This document shows, one piece after another, positions 19,165-46,353 of a stretch of 64,000 bases of DNA (its first letter is position 1; every line of letters starts with the position of its first letter). Location of the stretch: the NCBI RefSeq assembly GCF_051622035.1, contig NC_135360.1, forward strand, positions 12,824,001 through 12,888,000, given 5' to 3'. Source of the stretch: Arctopsyche grandis (lineage: Eukaryota; Arthropoda; Insecta; Trichoptera; Hydropsychidae). Made by a program: the position numbers and the translations under genes. The notes under the pieces are model-generated. The model saw only the letters and a program-made list of their open reading frames with translations. It made no database searches and was not told the origin of the DNA.

Positions 19165-21290
19165 CCTGTACTAGACCACAAGGTTTGTTTATATTTTTGA
19201 TTCGATTATGTTTCTCTTTCAAATTAAGTTGTGCGTTTGTGTGAAATGTAATATTTTTGTTTGTTACAGATTTTTAATATTGGATGGAACCGTCAAACTG
19301 AAGGATCAAGAGTGTTACAAATCATTCTTGGTTGCAGATGTATTGACGGACAAGACTTGTAGATATTGTTTGAAAATTCCATTAAACCAACTGTAAAAAT
19401 AATGCAGTACATGAATAACTAAATTACGTTGTATGTGTGATCAGTTTGGACAGATAATGAAAGAAAGAAAAAAAAAACATTCTATATACATAAAAAAATA
19501 TATATATACATACATATATATAATACACACTTATATACATGTGAAGTCTAATTCAAAATATAATTTAAAAAAATAAGTCGTAACATGCATTTTTTGTAGA
19601 CCACTGTCACTTAATTTATTATTTGCTGTTGTCTGCAGAGTTTGCATTTATTTGCTATTTGAAATTAGCGTTTTAAAAAGCATAGCAGACAAAAGCTACT
19701 GACAATTTTACAATTCATGAATACGGGACGGCTATAAAACAGGGTTTATTAGTGAGAAGTGGAGTAATTGCCTTTTCCTACTAAGCAAATCAGTTTACTG
19801 TTTTTATATGACGAAAGTGACACGGAAATACTCTTGAATTTAGTGATTCAACATCGATTTAAGTAAAATGATTTTGTTTGCATCACTCGGGTTAACGTTT
19901 TAGTCATATTTGAAAAGCTGGCCTTATTTTCTCACATTTGTTCCGACAGTGTGTCCCCAAAGCCGGTGAATTTGATGATAATGTTAATTTTTTTATGTTA
20001 TTTTTAGATATATCATTTATTGTATTAAAAATGTATTAATGTTACTTTTAAATTCTACCATGAGGCATATATATATAGTATTTGAATCGAACGAGCAGTA
20101 TTTTAATCAACACCACCCCCCCCCCCCCCCCATGTTATCGTGTGAGCGAAGTATGCCGAGGGATTCACGCTCCCTCTTAATGTTCGTCATGGTTTTAAAG
20201 GCAGTACAGCGCCGACTTTATTATTTGTATATTGCTATTTATATTTAAAACTTTTAAAAATAAATATATTAAAGCTAGCGAAAGCTTTAACGAATGTTTT
20301 ATTTTGCCACCTCACCCTCGCCCAGTAAGGCCCCCTAGTTTTGCAATCGTTCGGCTCATTCATATCATTCTCATAGAACCTTATATTATTAACGAGTAGG
20401 CATTATTTTTAAAGTAATTTTATTGTAACGAAAATCTTTTTTTTTATTATTAATTTTTCACCTTTGTGTCTATGCATAATCCAATTTTTACCCACGTCTT
20501 AATATGTAAAGCTTACGCTGGTGTTAGTGTAGCCGTATAGGTTTTTGTTTTCATGCAGGTGCTATTTATGTTTAAGGTGAATGTATATAAAACTTGTGAT
20601 TGTATACAATAGTAAAATGTTTTTAATTAACCGATTGCTTTCCACATCAGCTGTGTTGTTGACAGATCATGTAAAAATACCGATGAGAGGCTCGTGTGTA
20701 CGACATTACTTACGATTGTTTGCATTGTTAGGCTAAGCGTCGGTGACGGACATTATATAAGCTAATTGATATCAATGACAAATGTTTTTGTTGTCGGTTT
20801 CTTGATTAATGCTGTTCATTCGAGCCCTTCTAGACTGTGTGATAATAATTTTAAGTGATGTCGAGTAATATTGTGTACACGAATATTTGTTTCATACTTG
20901 TGATTACATGTTAAAATTAAAATATTGATGGTTTTTTTTATATCGATTAGGATTTGTAACACGGCTTGCTTCAGCTACATATACACAGTGTTAGTTTTTA
21001 ATGTAATTTAGTGCAACAAGCATTTTTTTCATGTTTAGAAAACACTGTATAAGCACATTTCTATCGCATAGGTGTTGGAATTGTTCCTCTGATTAGTAAA
21101 AAAAAAAAAAAAAATTTTAACGGTTATCATGTTTATTGTGGTTTGCTAGGAAATGATTCATCCAATTTGTAATGTACATACATATTTAATCAACTGAACT
21201 TTTGATTAACACTGTGTTTTCAACTGTAAATACTTTTCTTTAGTCTGGTAACTTACTGGGTAAATAAAGCAGTGCTTTCGTGTAAAGATA
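19165..21290 (+). other. Probable Rab11 3' UTR
   Basis: No further coding sequence and no recognised transposon for about 2.1 kb after the stop. AATAAA hexamers occur at 20259-20264 and 21263-21268. A possible 3' UTR intron is visible (donor-like AAG|GTTTGT near 19181, acceptor-like TTGTTACAG near 19270). A run of 16 C lies at 20116-20131. Transcript evidence is needed to fix the end. Confidence 0.4.
20116..20131. repeat. Homopolymer C16
   Basis: Sixteen consecutive C in otherwise AT-rich DNA; prone to length error in reads. Confidence 0.95.
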
Positions 21291-22051
21291 CTTTTTTTAA
21301 ATAAATAAAAAAATATTGTAAAACTTATGAATTTCATTGCACGCTTATAAGAAGTTAAATACTATTACAACATACTCAAATAAGACGAGATTTAAAATCA
21401 TGACGAGACAAATACAACAATATTTAATTCATCAAAATCAACATTTGTATGCAATTTTGATTTATTTCCATTCATGCTTCAATGGTTTAAATCGCAATAT
21501 ATGTACTTTTTTTTTAATTACAACATACTTATTTAGGTATTTTGGTTTTTATTTATTTTATAATACTGAATATAAAAATAATTATCACTACATATACTAA
21601 TATACAACTATGACCGTGCACACTTTTCATCATTTCACATTACACATTTACACATGTATCGGTAATTATATATTTTTAATATATACAGACAGCTTAAAAA
21701 AGATTCTAAAAATACGAATGGTTCAAACTTAGATTATAATTCCAATTTTGAAAAATAAATAGTAATAGAATTGTTTTAAATTTACACATTGTTTTAAATA
21801 CTTCAATTCATCAAATTGGCGAGTTTTGCATTTCATAAATAAAACTATTTTTATTTAATAAACTTATGTACAATTTAGTATGAAATGCACTCAAATATAA
21901 ATATGATACAAATTCCCGTACTATAATACAAAAGGTAAGTACCATTAGGAAATACATACCGAAGGCATAAAATTGAATATTCAATTAAAAAAAAAATAAA
22001 TTAAACATTACAAAATTAATTATATTGTGTACTATAAATTAATTGTATTCA

Positions 22052-22057
22052 TTTATT
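22052..22057 (-). terminator. Poly(A) signal for SLC46-family gene
   Basis: TTTATT on the plus strand is AATAAA on the minus strand, just downstream of the SLC46-family stop at 22061. The close spacing makes it a candidate only. Confidence 0.4.
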
Positions 22058-22060
22058 TTT

Positions 22061-36537
<14,477 letters not shown>

Positions 36538-37185
36538 GTTGTCGTGCGGTCACTTGTACCCTCTGCAAAAATTCAAGCATATCATGTCAGAATAACAATG
36601 AAGGACGCATTGTTCACGTTTCACCAAACATCAAAGAACTGATCTGTGAATAAATACTTATTCATATGTGGGTACAAAAATTGTGTTTAACCCAAATAAA
36701 TAATTGTGAATGACCACACACACATTTATATACATATGCATGTACACGGTCACCCATTCAGTGGCACGTTGGCGAATTTAGATTGTCGTCAAATTAGTTC
36801 CGCACAATTGAATGATTGCACCGCGCGAATACGTCGTATTTTATACAAAACTCGACAGTAATGTTTGCACCGTGGAAGACTCGTCTGCATACCATTGTGT
36901 GGAAATGGTCCGAAAACTCGCTCAAAAATGAATTAACGTGATACATGCACTTTGTTTGTCACAATGGAAATGTGAGCTAAAGCGATGTGTTAATCGGAAG
37001 AGAAAATTTAGAGATAAAAAACTATAAGGAAGTGGAAATAAGGAGGCGTATCAAATTAAGATGGAGTGCATTTGGGCGAATGAACGACGTTTTTAAATCA
37101 AAATTGTCACTTTGAAATAAAAAATCTTCGATCACAATGCGTTTTGCCAGTTATGACGTAATTGCATACATATACATACATATAT

Positions 37186-37603
37186 ATAAATACTAGGAAG
37201 GCCTAACACTTACTGGCCAATTTTAAGAATAATTTTAACAAAGCATCATAAATATATCATAGCATCATAAAATTTTTGAAAAACTTACATTTTCGGACCA
37301 TTTTTTTAATATAAATCGTCAAATTTTGAGATGTTGAAAAACTACAAATTTGCGAGACATTTATGGACAAATTTGCAGCATTTGTATATGAATCGGCTAA
37401 AATTCGAGATGCTGAAAACTCTAAAACTGCGAGAAATTGGTAAAGGTTGCCAATTTGTTGGAACCGTTTCAATGAAAGTCAGATAAATTGGCAAACTCTG
37501 ATAGAAAATGATCGATCTTGGGTCATACACCAAGGTTGGGCCAGCAGCAAGGAGTGGGAGTTCGAAAGCACATATGCTAACTATAATATGTTCACACTGC
37601 TGG
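37186..37603 (-). mobile_element. tRNA-derived SINE, copy S3
   Basis: Minus-strand element: the head near 37603 begins CCCAGCAGTGTGAAC; the body has CATTTTCTATCAGAGTTTGCCAATTTATC and three repeats of the 'aaatttcgagatgctgaaaa' type; the 3' end is a weak form of the terminal GGCC..CCTTCCTAG stem. Confidence 0.6.
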
Positions 37604-37608
37604 GTACC

Positions 37609-37925
37609 ACTGTATGGATTTGAAACTTGGACATTGAACCCCAAACTGTTACACAAAGTTTAATCCACTCAAAGAAATATATTGAACGCTGTATGATTGA
37701 CATAATGAGGAGATATAGGAAACGGAATACGTTGGTGAGACGTATGACAGGCGTCGTTGTTAAAGTCACCTAGCTAGAAGAATGGACGAAAGTCGAAAGG
37801 CAGACAATATACATATGTACATAAGTGCTGAAATGGTACCCGAAAGAATGTATAAGGTTGAAAGGAAGATTGCAAAGAAAATGGGTAGATTTAACCAGCA
37901 GCATAGACTAGTAGTTATTATATAA
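37609..37925 (+). mobile_element. Degraded LINE reverse-transcriptase C-terminal fragment
   Basis: Frames read YGFETWTLNPKLLHK from 37613, then with frameshifts RYRKRNTLVRRMTG, a WTK-like phrase and VLKWYPKECIR with a trailing RKWVDL. This matches the order of conserved blocks at the C-terminus of RTE/CR1-like ORF2 proteins (YGCETWTL, RNxxIR, WYP, RW.DD). Several frameshifts; dead copy. Confidence 0.6.
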
Positions 37926-37980
37926 TACTTTCGAATAAAGTGGTTACGGGTTCAATCCCACCGGTTGCGGGATGCAGCGA
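37895..37980 (+). mobile_element. SINE tRNA-like head (truncated), S6
   Basis: CCAGCAGCATAGACTAGTAG resembles an A box region, and GGGTTCAATCCC (about 37948-37959) a B box. The body is missing and other repeat sequence follows. Confidence 0.5.
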
Positions 37981-38044
37981 ACACATTTGAAATAATTCAA
38001 TTATTTGTTTATTTTACCTAACAACGCAGGTGTTGCAATGTTTA

Positions 38045-38700
<656 letters not shown>

Positions 38701-38947
38701 TAATAATCAAATTAAATTATAGTAAATTATAGGAACGCATACGTGACAGACAGACAAACATTGATTTATATAGATATGTAGGATTGTTATGAGTGGTACG
38801 TAATGTCAGGTTGGTATGAGTGGTACGTAATGTATTTGTACGTTGGCAATACGTGGGCGCAAGTTGGTTGCTAACGTAAACATTTCCTTAACTACCCACT
38901 GGCGCTTCATACTTTCGCGTCGATAAAATCGTAATTATATTATTATT

Positions 38948-39056
38948 ATTAAGAGGTTTTTTCCCTTTTTATTTTCACAGTAATCTTTCCGGACATGCAT
39001 ACAATAAATCCTGAAAGTTTCATCGTAATCGGTTCTTTAGTTTAGGAGCCTATTCG

Positions 39057-39093
<37 letters not shown>

Positions 39094-39115
39094 TTGATTT
39101 TTATATATATAGATA
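38948..39115 (+). mobile_element. Family B element, 3' fragment (copy 5)
   Basis: TTTCCGGACATGCATACAAT, ATCGTAATCGGTTCTTTAGT, GGAGCCTATTCGAGACAGAC and an expanded CAGA run. Confidence 0.7.
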
Positions 39116-40960
39116 CAGATTACAACTATATATGTACCTACATATGTACATATATAGTTGTAATTGTATAGTTGTAATATGTTTTAAAACATAATGGCAT
39201 TATCAATTAAATCTTTCCGTTAAATAAAGCCATTAAAATGCAGTATTTAGAACAAGTGAAATTTTCGCAGGGGCGTTTTGCGAAACTTCAAAGCTATCTA
39301 ATATTATATACATTTACCAGTAGTAATAGAAACATTAATATTTACAATATTTTTTTACAACGAACAGTTACCGAACGGTTCAACGATTCGCCCTCGGGCA
39401 TAACTGGTGCTAAATCCGTGCCCAATGAGGCTTTTTTTTTGTTTTTGGTCAGATTGAAATCACTGGGTCTTTACACTACCTTGAACCAATGCGGTTAATT
39501 GAATCAATCACGAGTTTGCGTAATCTGCTCCAACCGAATTTTACGCAACTGTACTTTTTAAATCATAATGTTATTTTTTTTTTTTAGAAATTTTCGCTTT
39601 ACATAACTTTTGATCGATTAATTAGAGTAAACGTGTGTGCTAAGTGAGTGCTTAGAATGTCGATAAAAAATATGCGCGATCGCTCAAATTTTTCCAAGGT
39701 ACAATTTTGCAAAGAAATGAACATTTGGTTTCGGAAAATTCGCTTCAAACCGGATCGTCGTGTTATTATTTGAGCCCACGTTTTCACTCGGAATTTTCAT
39801 TTGCGAAACGGCCCAATGTAGATTCCAATTAAATTTAAACTGTATGTTGCGATATTTTGTCATTTCCTTCAAAACATGTTTGGTACTTCCCGAACGTGTT
39901 ATTTTGGCTGAGAAAATTTGCATAATAAGTTAAAAGTGTCGTCAGAAATGTTAGGTATAAACACGCAATTTTTTAGCGTGAGTATACAGGTATCAATTTG
40001 CAGAATCATCGCATTTTCAGGCCGATAAAATCTTATTATTCTCATAAGATTATGACATATCCGCGTGTTATTATCCATCATCATTTTTCACGCTCTGTGA
40101 ATTCGAAAATTACGTATCTTCCTGGTGTCATCAAATATTATTCACTTAAAATTTTAATAAATCCCCGAAACAAATCATTGCCAAGTGTCACGACAGATAA
40201 AGGCCGCCATTTTTTTATCTGATTAATTATATTTCTCACCTCTACTACGTACTCAAGTGTAAACTACTATATTTATTCATCAACGCTGAATGATTGACAT
40301 TTGTTGTATAATACTTTTATTGTGCAAAACTACGGGAAACTCTCGATTACTACATATATACGTTGAATGGAATATGGATAAACCCGGACATATTCGAAAG
40401 ATGATTTTCAATTTTAAGTTTCCGGGTAATCTGTGATCAACAATTTGGAGTTACAATTACAACAATTTTGAAATATTTTATTAGTTATTTATGTAATTAT
40501 CTTACTTATTTAGGTAAGTATATGTCAATAAAATACATGTAAATCATATGTACTTACATGATTGGCATTATTATTTTTAAAATAAATATACAATTTTTTC
40601 AATCGTTATTACATGAAAAACTTCAACTAAATGGCAAAGGTGCACACTTTAAAGTTGATTAACATATGAAGGTTTTCAAATATTTATCAAATTAACAACA
40701 AAATTACGTATATCCAAAAGAAAACAAATAAGGACCATATAAAGAATCGTTTTATAAATGCTTTAAAAGTTTATAACATTTATTATTTAGAATATTAAAT
40801 AATCATATTTATTACACACTTTTAAATTTGACAAGACATTTACCACTAGATCAGTACATTTAGATAAAATAAATATTGGGATAGAAAACTTATCTTTATA
40901 ATCGTGATAAAGTGAAAAATTAGCGAAATATGCTCATTACATCATGGATTAAATGGTTAA

Positions 40961-41917
40961 AAAAAAGTATATTTTTGACTTTTAAAATACGCTAGGTAAT
41001 CAATTAAAAGTATTTTAAGGCATTGAAAAATCATAATCAATAGGAAAAATATCTGACTATTGATTCCAATACTCACTTCTGGCATATAAATACTAGATTT
41101 TGAGTTAAAGACTATAAAAGCCAAAAAACTGTGATAATTATTCATTATTTTAAGGGCTCATATCTCATAAATAAAAAAAACCATCAAAAATCATTGTCAT
41201 ATTCGAATTTAGAGGGTTAAACTTGATTGATTAGTCTCTACTCCGGTAAAAAAAATTTGTTGCTCAGTGTTATCTTTGTTGGTTTGATAAAATATTTGTA
41301 TTGCATCTTTAGATATTTTGGCGTTAATATTTTTAGCGATAGCAAAAAGGCAATTTTAGAAAATAAATAAATCTTAAGGACAGACCAGTGAAATAAAAGA
41401 CTATCCTCTCAAACAAGGGAAGTATGGTCAGCATAACGATATATCATATTTAAAATAAAAAATCTGTCACTTCAGATGACTGATAACTAGAGGTAGGATA
41501 GTCACAGTGCTATCCATTGTTCGGCAAACCTTTAACAATGCATTTACAACCTTTGAACAATACACGGCCCCTCAGGCTCCGGTGACTACTGATAACAATG
41601 AGCAACAAAAAAAATTACCAGAGCGGAGACTAACCAATATTTACTAATTTTGTCCGTCTGAATTCGAATATGATATTGATTTTTGTTGTTTGGGTCCCTT
41701 TACGAGATATGAGCGTTTAAAAAAATGCGCACTTTTTACAGATTTTTGGCTTTTGCGGTCTTTAATTTAAAATCTAGTATTGCTGTGCTCATTGTGAGTA
41801 TTGGAATCAATAGTCAGAAGTTTTTTTCTATTGATTGTGATTTTTTATTGTTTTAAAATACTTATAATTAATTTTCTAGCGAATTTTAAAAGTCAAAAAT
41901 ATATTTTTTTTACGGAT
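40961..41917. mobile_element. Large foldback element, arms ~320 bp
   Basis: Left arm 40961-41278 and right arm 41589-41917 are reverse complements over nearly their whole length, e.g. CTATTGATTCCAATACTCAC pairs with GTGAGTATTGGAATCAATAG. The spacer of about 310 bp is unrelated. No coding capacity. A T-rich low-complexity run (to 41980) adjoins it. Confidence 0.85.
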
Positions 41918-41983
41918 TTTATATCTGTGCTATTTTTTTTTTTTTATTTTTTTTTTTTTTTGTTTTTTTTTTTTATTTCATAC

Positions 41984-42413
41984 CAGGAAGGCATTACAGG
42001 TAAACCCCAATGCGCCTTCCTGGCCAAATTACAAACAATACAGCATTTTTTTATTATATAAGTCGCTAAATTACGAGACACTGACTTAAACTCGACAATT
42101 AACGAGACATCTATGAATTGTACATACATTTTTATTGTAATATTTACATTAATCATACTCTAATAGTGGTGACATAGTGGGTAGGAAGGATTTTTAGCCA
42201 ATTTTTAATCGGGAATCGTTTCAACAATGAAATCAGAGAAAATTGGCAAACTCTGATAGGAAACGATCAACCAGGAGTCACAAATCCTGGTCTGACCAGC
42301 AGCATTACAGATATACTCAGAAAAATTCTTTTCAATCGAGGTCAGCTCAAGGGATCGAACTCGGCGCCTCTCAGTGTTAAGCAGAAGCTTAACGACCGAG
42401 CCACGCTGCTGGC
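41984..42413 (-). mobile_element. tRNA-derived SINE, copy S1 (most complete)
   Basis: On the minus strand the head starts GCCAGCAGCGTGGCTCGGTC (A-box-like) with GAGTTCGATCCC (B-box-like, 42351-42362) about 50 nt on. The body carries GATCGTTTCCTATCAGAGTT and the 'cctacccactatgtcaccac' block. It ends in a stem-loop with 10-bp arms CCAGGAAGGC/GCCTTCCTGG (41986-42026). About 430 bp. Confidence 0.75.
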
Positions 42414-42547
42414 TTTTTGCATTTGTTTGGTCAGTACCCCCTGGACACATACCCCCGGTTAAAAACCCCCTGATCATTAATACCCCGTGCAAAAAACCCC
42501 CATATTTGCCATGCACTGAACTGATACGAGTAAATTGTAATACGATA

Positions 42548-43600
42548 TACATACCTACCTATGTATGTATTTCTTTTTTTAAACGTTTTTTTAGAACTGC
42601 TGATCTATTTATCTACGTGTACATATATATGTACATATATTGTTTGAAAATAAATTAAACGTCGTTTTATGACATTTTAAGGTGACTCAAACATTGAACG
42701 TGACAATGAACATCGGCAATATTTTTACTACAGTAATGTAAATTACAAATAAAATAATAATTACTTTTAAATATCGATCAAAATTTTCATCGTTGTAATC
42801 ATTACGTATATTTTAATACAGAAAAATTCGTTACTTTTAAATTATATCAAAGGATGATTACAAATTCATCAAATTTATAATAAATATTATCAAATCGGTT
42901 GAACCGACAATCCTTTAAAATACCATTGCTACAGATTTTTCTAGGGTTACTTTAAAAATTTAATCGCTGAATCGTAATTTAGCAACGCTGGTATTTTATA
43001 TGCATATATTCAGTTATTGCAGGAAAAAATACTGTCATATTTATCAAACATATGTACATATGTACATTCCAACACTTGAATGCATTCGGAAAAATTGGAA
43101 AATGTTCTTATACATTGAATCATGACAATAAATACGAATATTTTTTGGCAATGAATTATTATTTTCTTGGTAATGAATTAAAATTTTATTGGTAATCAAT
43201 TAAATTCCATTGCATTAATTGCTCAATAAGAACATTTTCCAATTTCCAATTTTTCCGAACCCGAGAAAAAAATTGTAGCAATGGTATATTTAAAAGATTG
43301 AGATACAATTTAAAAATAACAACTTTTTCTGTATTACAATATACGTAATGATTACAAGGAGGAAAAGCTTGATTGATATTATATAACAATTACATTTTTA
43401 TTTTTAATTTAAATTGGTTTAGTAAAAATATTGCCGTTGTTCAATGTCACGTTGAAAGTTTGAGTCACCTTAAAATGTCATAAAACGATGTTTAATATAT
43501 TTTCAAACAATATATGTGTGTAGGTACATGTAGATAAATAGACCAGCAGTTATAAATAAACGTTTGAAAATAGACATCCTTATGTAGGTAGGTATATTGT
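42548..43600. mobile_element. Large foldback element, arms ~350-400 bp
   Basis: Left arm about 42548-42960, right arm about 43257-43600. ATGACATTTTAAGGTGACTC pairs with GAGTCACCTTAAAATGTCAT, and TACCATTGCTACA with TGTAGCAATGGTA. The arms differ by several indels. The inner 300 bp also has a local palindrome (ATGTTCTTAT/ATAAGAACAT). Confidence 0.8.
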
Positions 43601-44329
43601 ATTGAAATCACTGTGCACTTTACTCCTATGAGTTAAATGCATGGCATTTCGAATATGAACCGGAATTTAAAAAAATATATATTCATTATAATACAATATC
43701 TTTCAGAAAGCAAAAATTAAATTCATGTGCATATGATATGCTTATCTTTATTTAATAATACCTACCTATATAGATATATAGGTTTTTATATACTTACATA
43801 TGAATGCCTATATACTCATTTATTATTGTTGTTATACATTGTATGCAAATATGTACTTGACATATAAAGTATGACTATATTTTACAAGCACATAAGTGAT
43901 AACAATTTGTGAATGAAGTCAAACAGAAATAATGTTTTTGGTACTGAAAATTAGACTTCCGCCACTGTCAAATATTATATAGTGGCTCATATATATGTAT
44001 GTATGTATTCGGAAACAGTCTCAGATGTAAGTTCGGTACTTTCGGCATTCTTATCTTTAATTTTAAATTTATGATACACTTAGCAGCTCCTTTGAATAGC
44101 AGGTCAAAAAGTATGTTGAGTGTTGACACATTTTTCGGCTAATCCATACAAACTAGACGTTATGACGTTTTCTTCTAAATTCAAAAAAATTCAACTTATA
44201 TAAAATTGAAATGTTTACATTCCGGTGCTCCCGGTAATACCGAAATAAGGTAGAATTTTGGTCGGTATTGGAATCCATAGTATCTACCTATATGTACATA
44301 CATACAGATAAATGATATATTAATAGAAG

Positions 44330-44600
44330 TCGCTTTAGGCGTCATATTGTTGTCAAGTGACGATTGTCCACAGACAATCCTAAATAATTTTAGTATCATT
44401 CGTATTCGATGCTTGGTGCTCGACGTACATATGTCCGATAAAAACTTTTCTGTTCGTTTATATTACTCGCAAGAAGGGCAAGCATCGGTAAAAATCGGAC
44501 AATGCATTCAAAAACACACAATAAGCAACATGGGATACATTTGTATAAGTAAATTTTATTCTTAAGCCCTTCTATTGTTATTACATTTCTCTGCATACAT
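44330..44600 (+). repeat. Dispersed repeat R2, copy 2
   Basis: Reverse-complement match to 10090-10345: CTTTAGGCGTCATATTGTTG, ACGATTGTCCACAGACAATC, GATGCTTGG, CAAGCATCGGTAAA and ATTACATTTCTCTGC occur in order. Confidence 0.75.
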
Positions 44601-45314
44601 ATGCATTGTGAAAATATTAGACAAAATGAAATTAATTTTCATATGATATTATTATAAATGCTATATTTTATTCAAATAGCTTACAATTTGACATATAATA
44701 AGTATCTATGTATATGGAACGAACGGGTGTCACAATAATTCGACATAGCTCACAGCTATCAGAGCGAGCAGAGTGTCGTGGAACGACCAGGCTTTGCCGA
44801 GAAAAATTATGTGCAATTTCGCTATTCATTTTATTTAGAAAGCATTTTTAAAATGTCAAAAATTGACGTTTTCCGAGCATTCTAACTGAGAGATCCGTTA
44901 ACGCAATGTCAACGTATCTTAACGTTTCCAAATGACCTATTGCCTGCCTGTCGAACGTGTGTACATAAGAAGTGTGCATATTCCACGCTCTGTAAATTAA
45001 TTGACCACCGGTAAAATGTTTTCCCGTTTGCGAACTTCACTTGCCTAACGATCGGTAGTGGTAAAAAGATTTCGCAAGATGGAAAATTACCACTCTAGTG
45101 CCGTAACTTAATCGGAACTGTCGATACCTAACCGTTTCGCAATCGTTCGGTTCTAAATAGGAGAACGATACAACGATTCATAAAATACAATCCAGTTGTT
45201 TTATTATGATTATGAATTTGCGTCATTCGAGAAAAAAAAATATCACCAATAAAAGCTCAAAATGTAAAATACAATGAAAAAAAAGCTCAAAATGTGATTA
45301 GAAAAAAATAATAT

Positions 45315-45540
45315 CCTAATATATAATTTAGAAATAGACTTTGTATGTATGTAAGTTTGTTTGTTTGTTACGTGAAATCCGTGACTTTCAATTTAACAAA
45401 AAAAACAAATGAATATTCAAATAAATTTAAATAAAATAAAACTATTCAAATAAATTTAATAAAATTTGTACTATAAGATTGGCCATGTTCAAGCGGTTTA
45501 TATTACAAATACTGAGCGAAGCCGGTTAAAAATACTAGTA
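45315..45540 (+). repeat. Family A repeat, full copy
   Basis: Starts CTAATATATAATTTAGAAAT with GACTTTGTATGTATG, contains GAAATCCGTGAC, and ends AAGCGGTTTATATTACAAAT then GAGCGAAGCCGG and CTAGT. Confidence 0.7.
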
Positions 45541-45596
45541 ATATACCTATATAAGTCACACGTTCAATGTTATGTATTATATATACAAAAATATAC

Positions 45597-45815
45597 ATTA
45601 GTTGTTTTACCCGGCTTCGCTCAGTATTTGTAATATAAACAGCGTAAACATGGTGAATCTAATAGTAACTATTCATTTGTTATTTTATCTAATTTATTTG
45701 AATCCAAAAAGAATATATCGAATCGTCATAGAAACTTCGATTTGTTTTCGATTCCCAACCAAAGATACATACATACATACTTACATACATACAAAGTCTC
45801 TTTCGAATTTATATA
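45597..45815 (-). repeat. Family A repeat, inverted partner
   Basis: Mirror copy of 45315-45540 only about 56 bp away: TTAGTTGTTTTACCCGGCTT, CGCTCAGTATTTGTAATATA and, at the far end, ACAAAGTCTCTTTCGAATTT. Confidence 0.7.
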
Positions 45816-45819
45816 TTAG

Positions 45820-45935
45820 ATTATTTACTGGTTCCTCCATTAAATTGGCTAAAACCATCCTACCTACTATGTCACCACTATTTGAGTATGATTAAATGTA
45901 CAATAAAAATGTATGTACAAGTTAAAGGTTCATAG
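45820..45935 (+). mobile_element. SINE body fragment
   Basis: GGTTCCTCCATTAAATTGGC, CATCCTACCTACTATGTCAC and the CACTATTTGAGTATGATTAA block match the SINE body of S1 in opposite orientation; no head. Confidence 0.5.
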
Positions 45936-46063
45936 ATGTCTCGAGTTTTTCAATGCATATGTATGTATGTACACACGTATATCATTTCTAAAACTACCAC
46001 CAGTTGAATTATCAACGGGCAAAATATTAGTACATATTACTATATTTTTACATACACATATAC

Positions 46064-46353
46064 CAGGAAGGCTTAACAGGTCAACCCCAATGCGCCTTCC
46101 TGGCCAATAAAAAACATCGATACACATTTTTTTTTTTAGAATAATTTTAACAAAGCATCATAGAGACATCTATAAATAAATTACATTTTCGGAGCATTTT
46201 TTTTATATAAATCGTCAAATTTCGAGATGCTGAAAAACGATCAACCTGTAGTCACAAACTAAGATCTGGCTAGCAGCAACCAGTAGACCTCGAACCCGCG
46301 ACCACTATGTTCGAAAGCATAAACATATGATAACCACTAGTCCACACTGCTAT
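46064..46353 (-). mobile_element. tRNA-derived SINE, copy S2
   Basis: The minus-strand head near 46353 (TAGCAGTGTGGACTAGTGGT) and B box GCGGGTTCGAGGTC (about 46288-46301) are followed by a shortened body. It ends in the same terminal stem-loop CCAGGAAGGC..GCCTTCCTGG (46064-46104). Confidence 0.7.
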
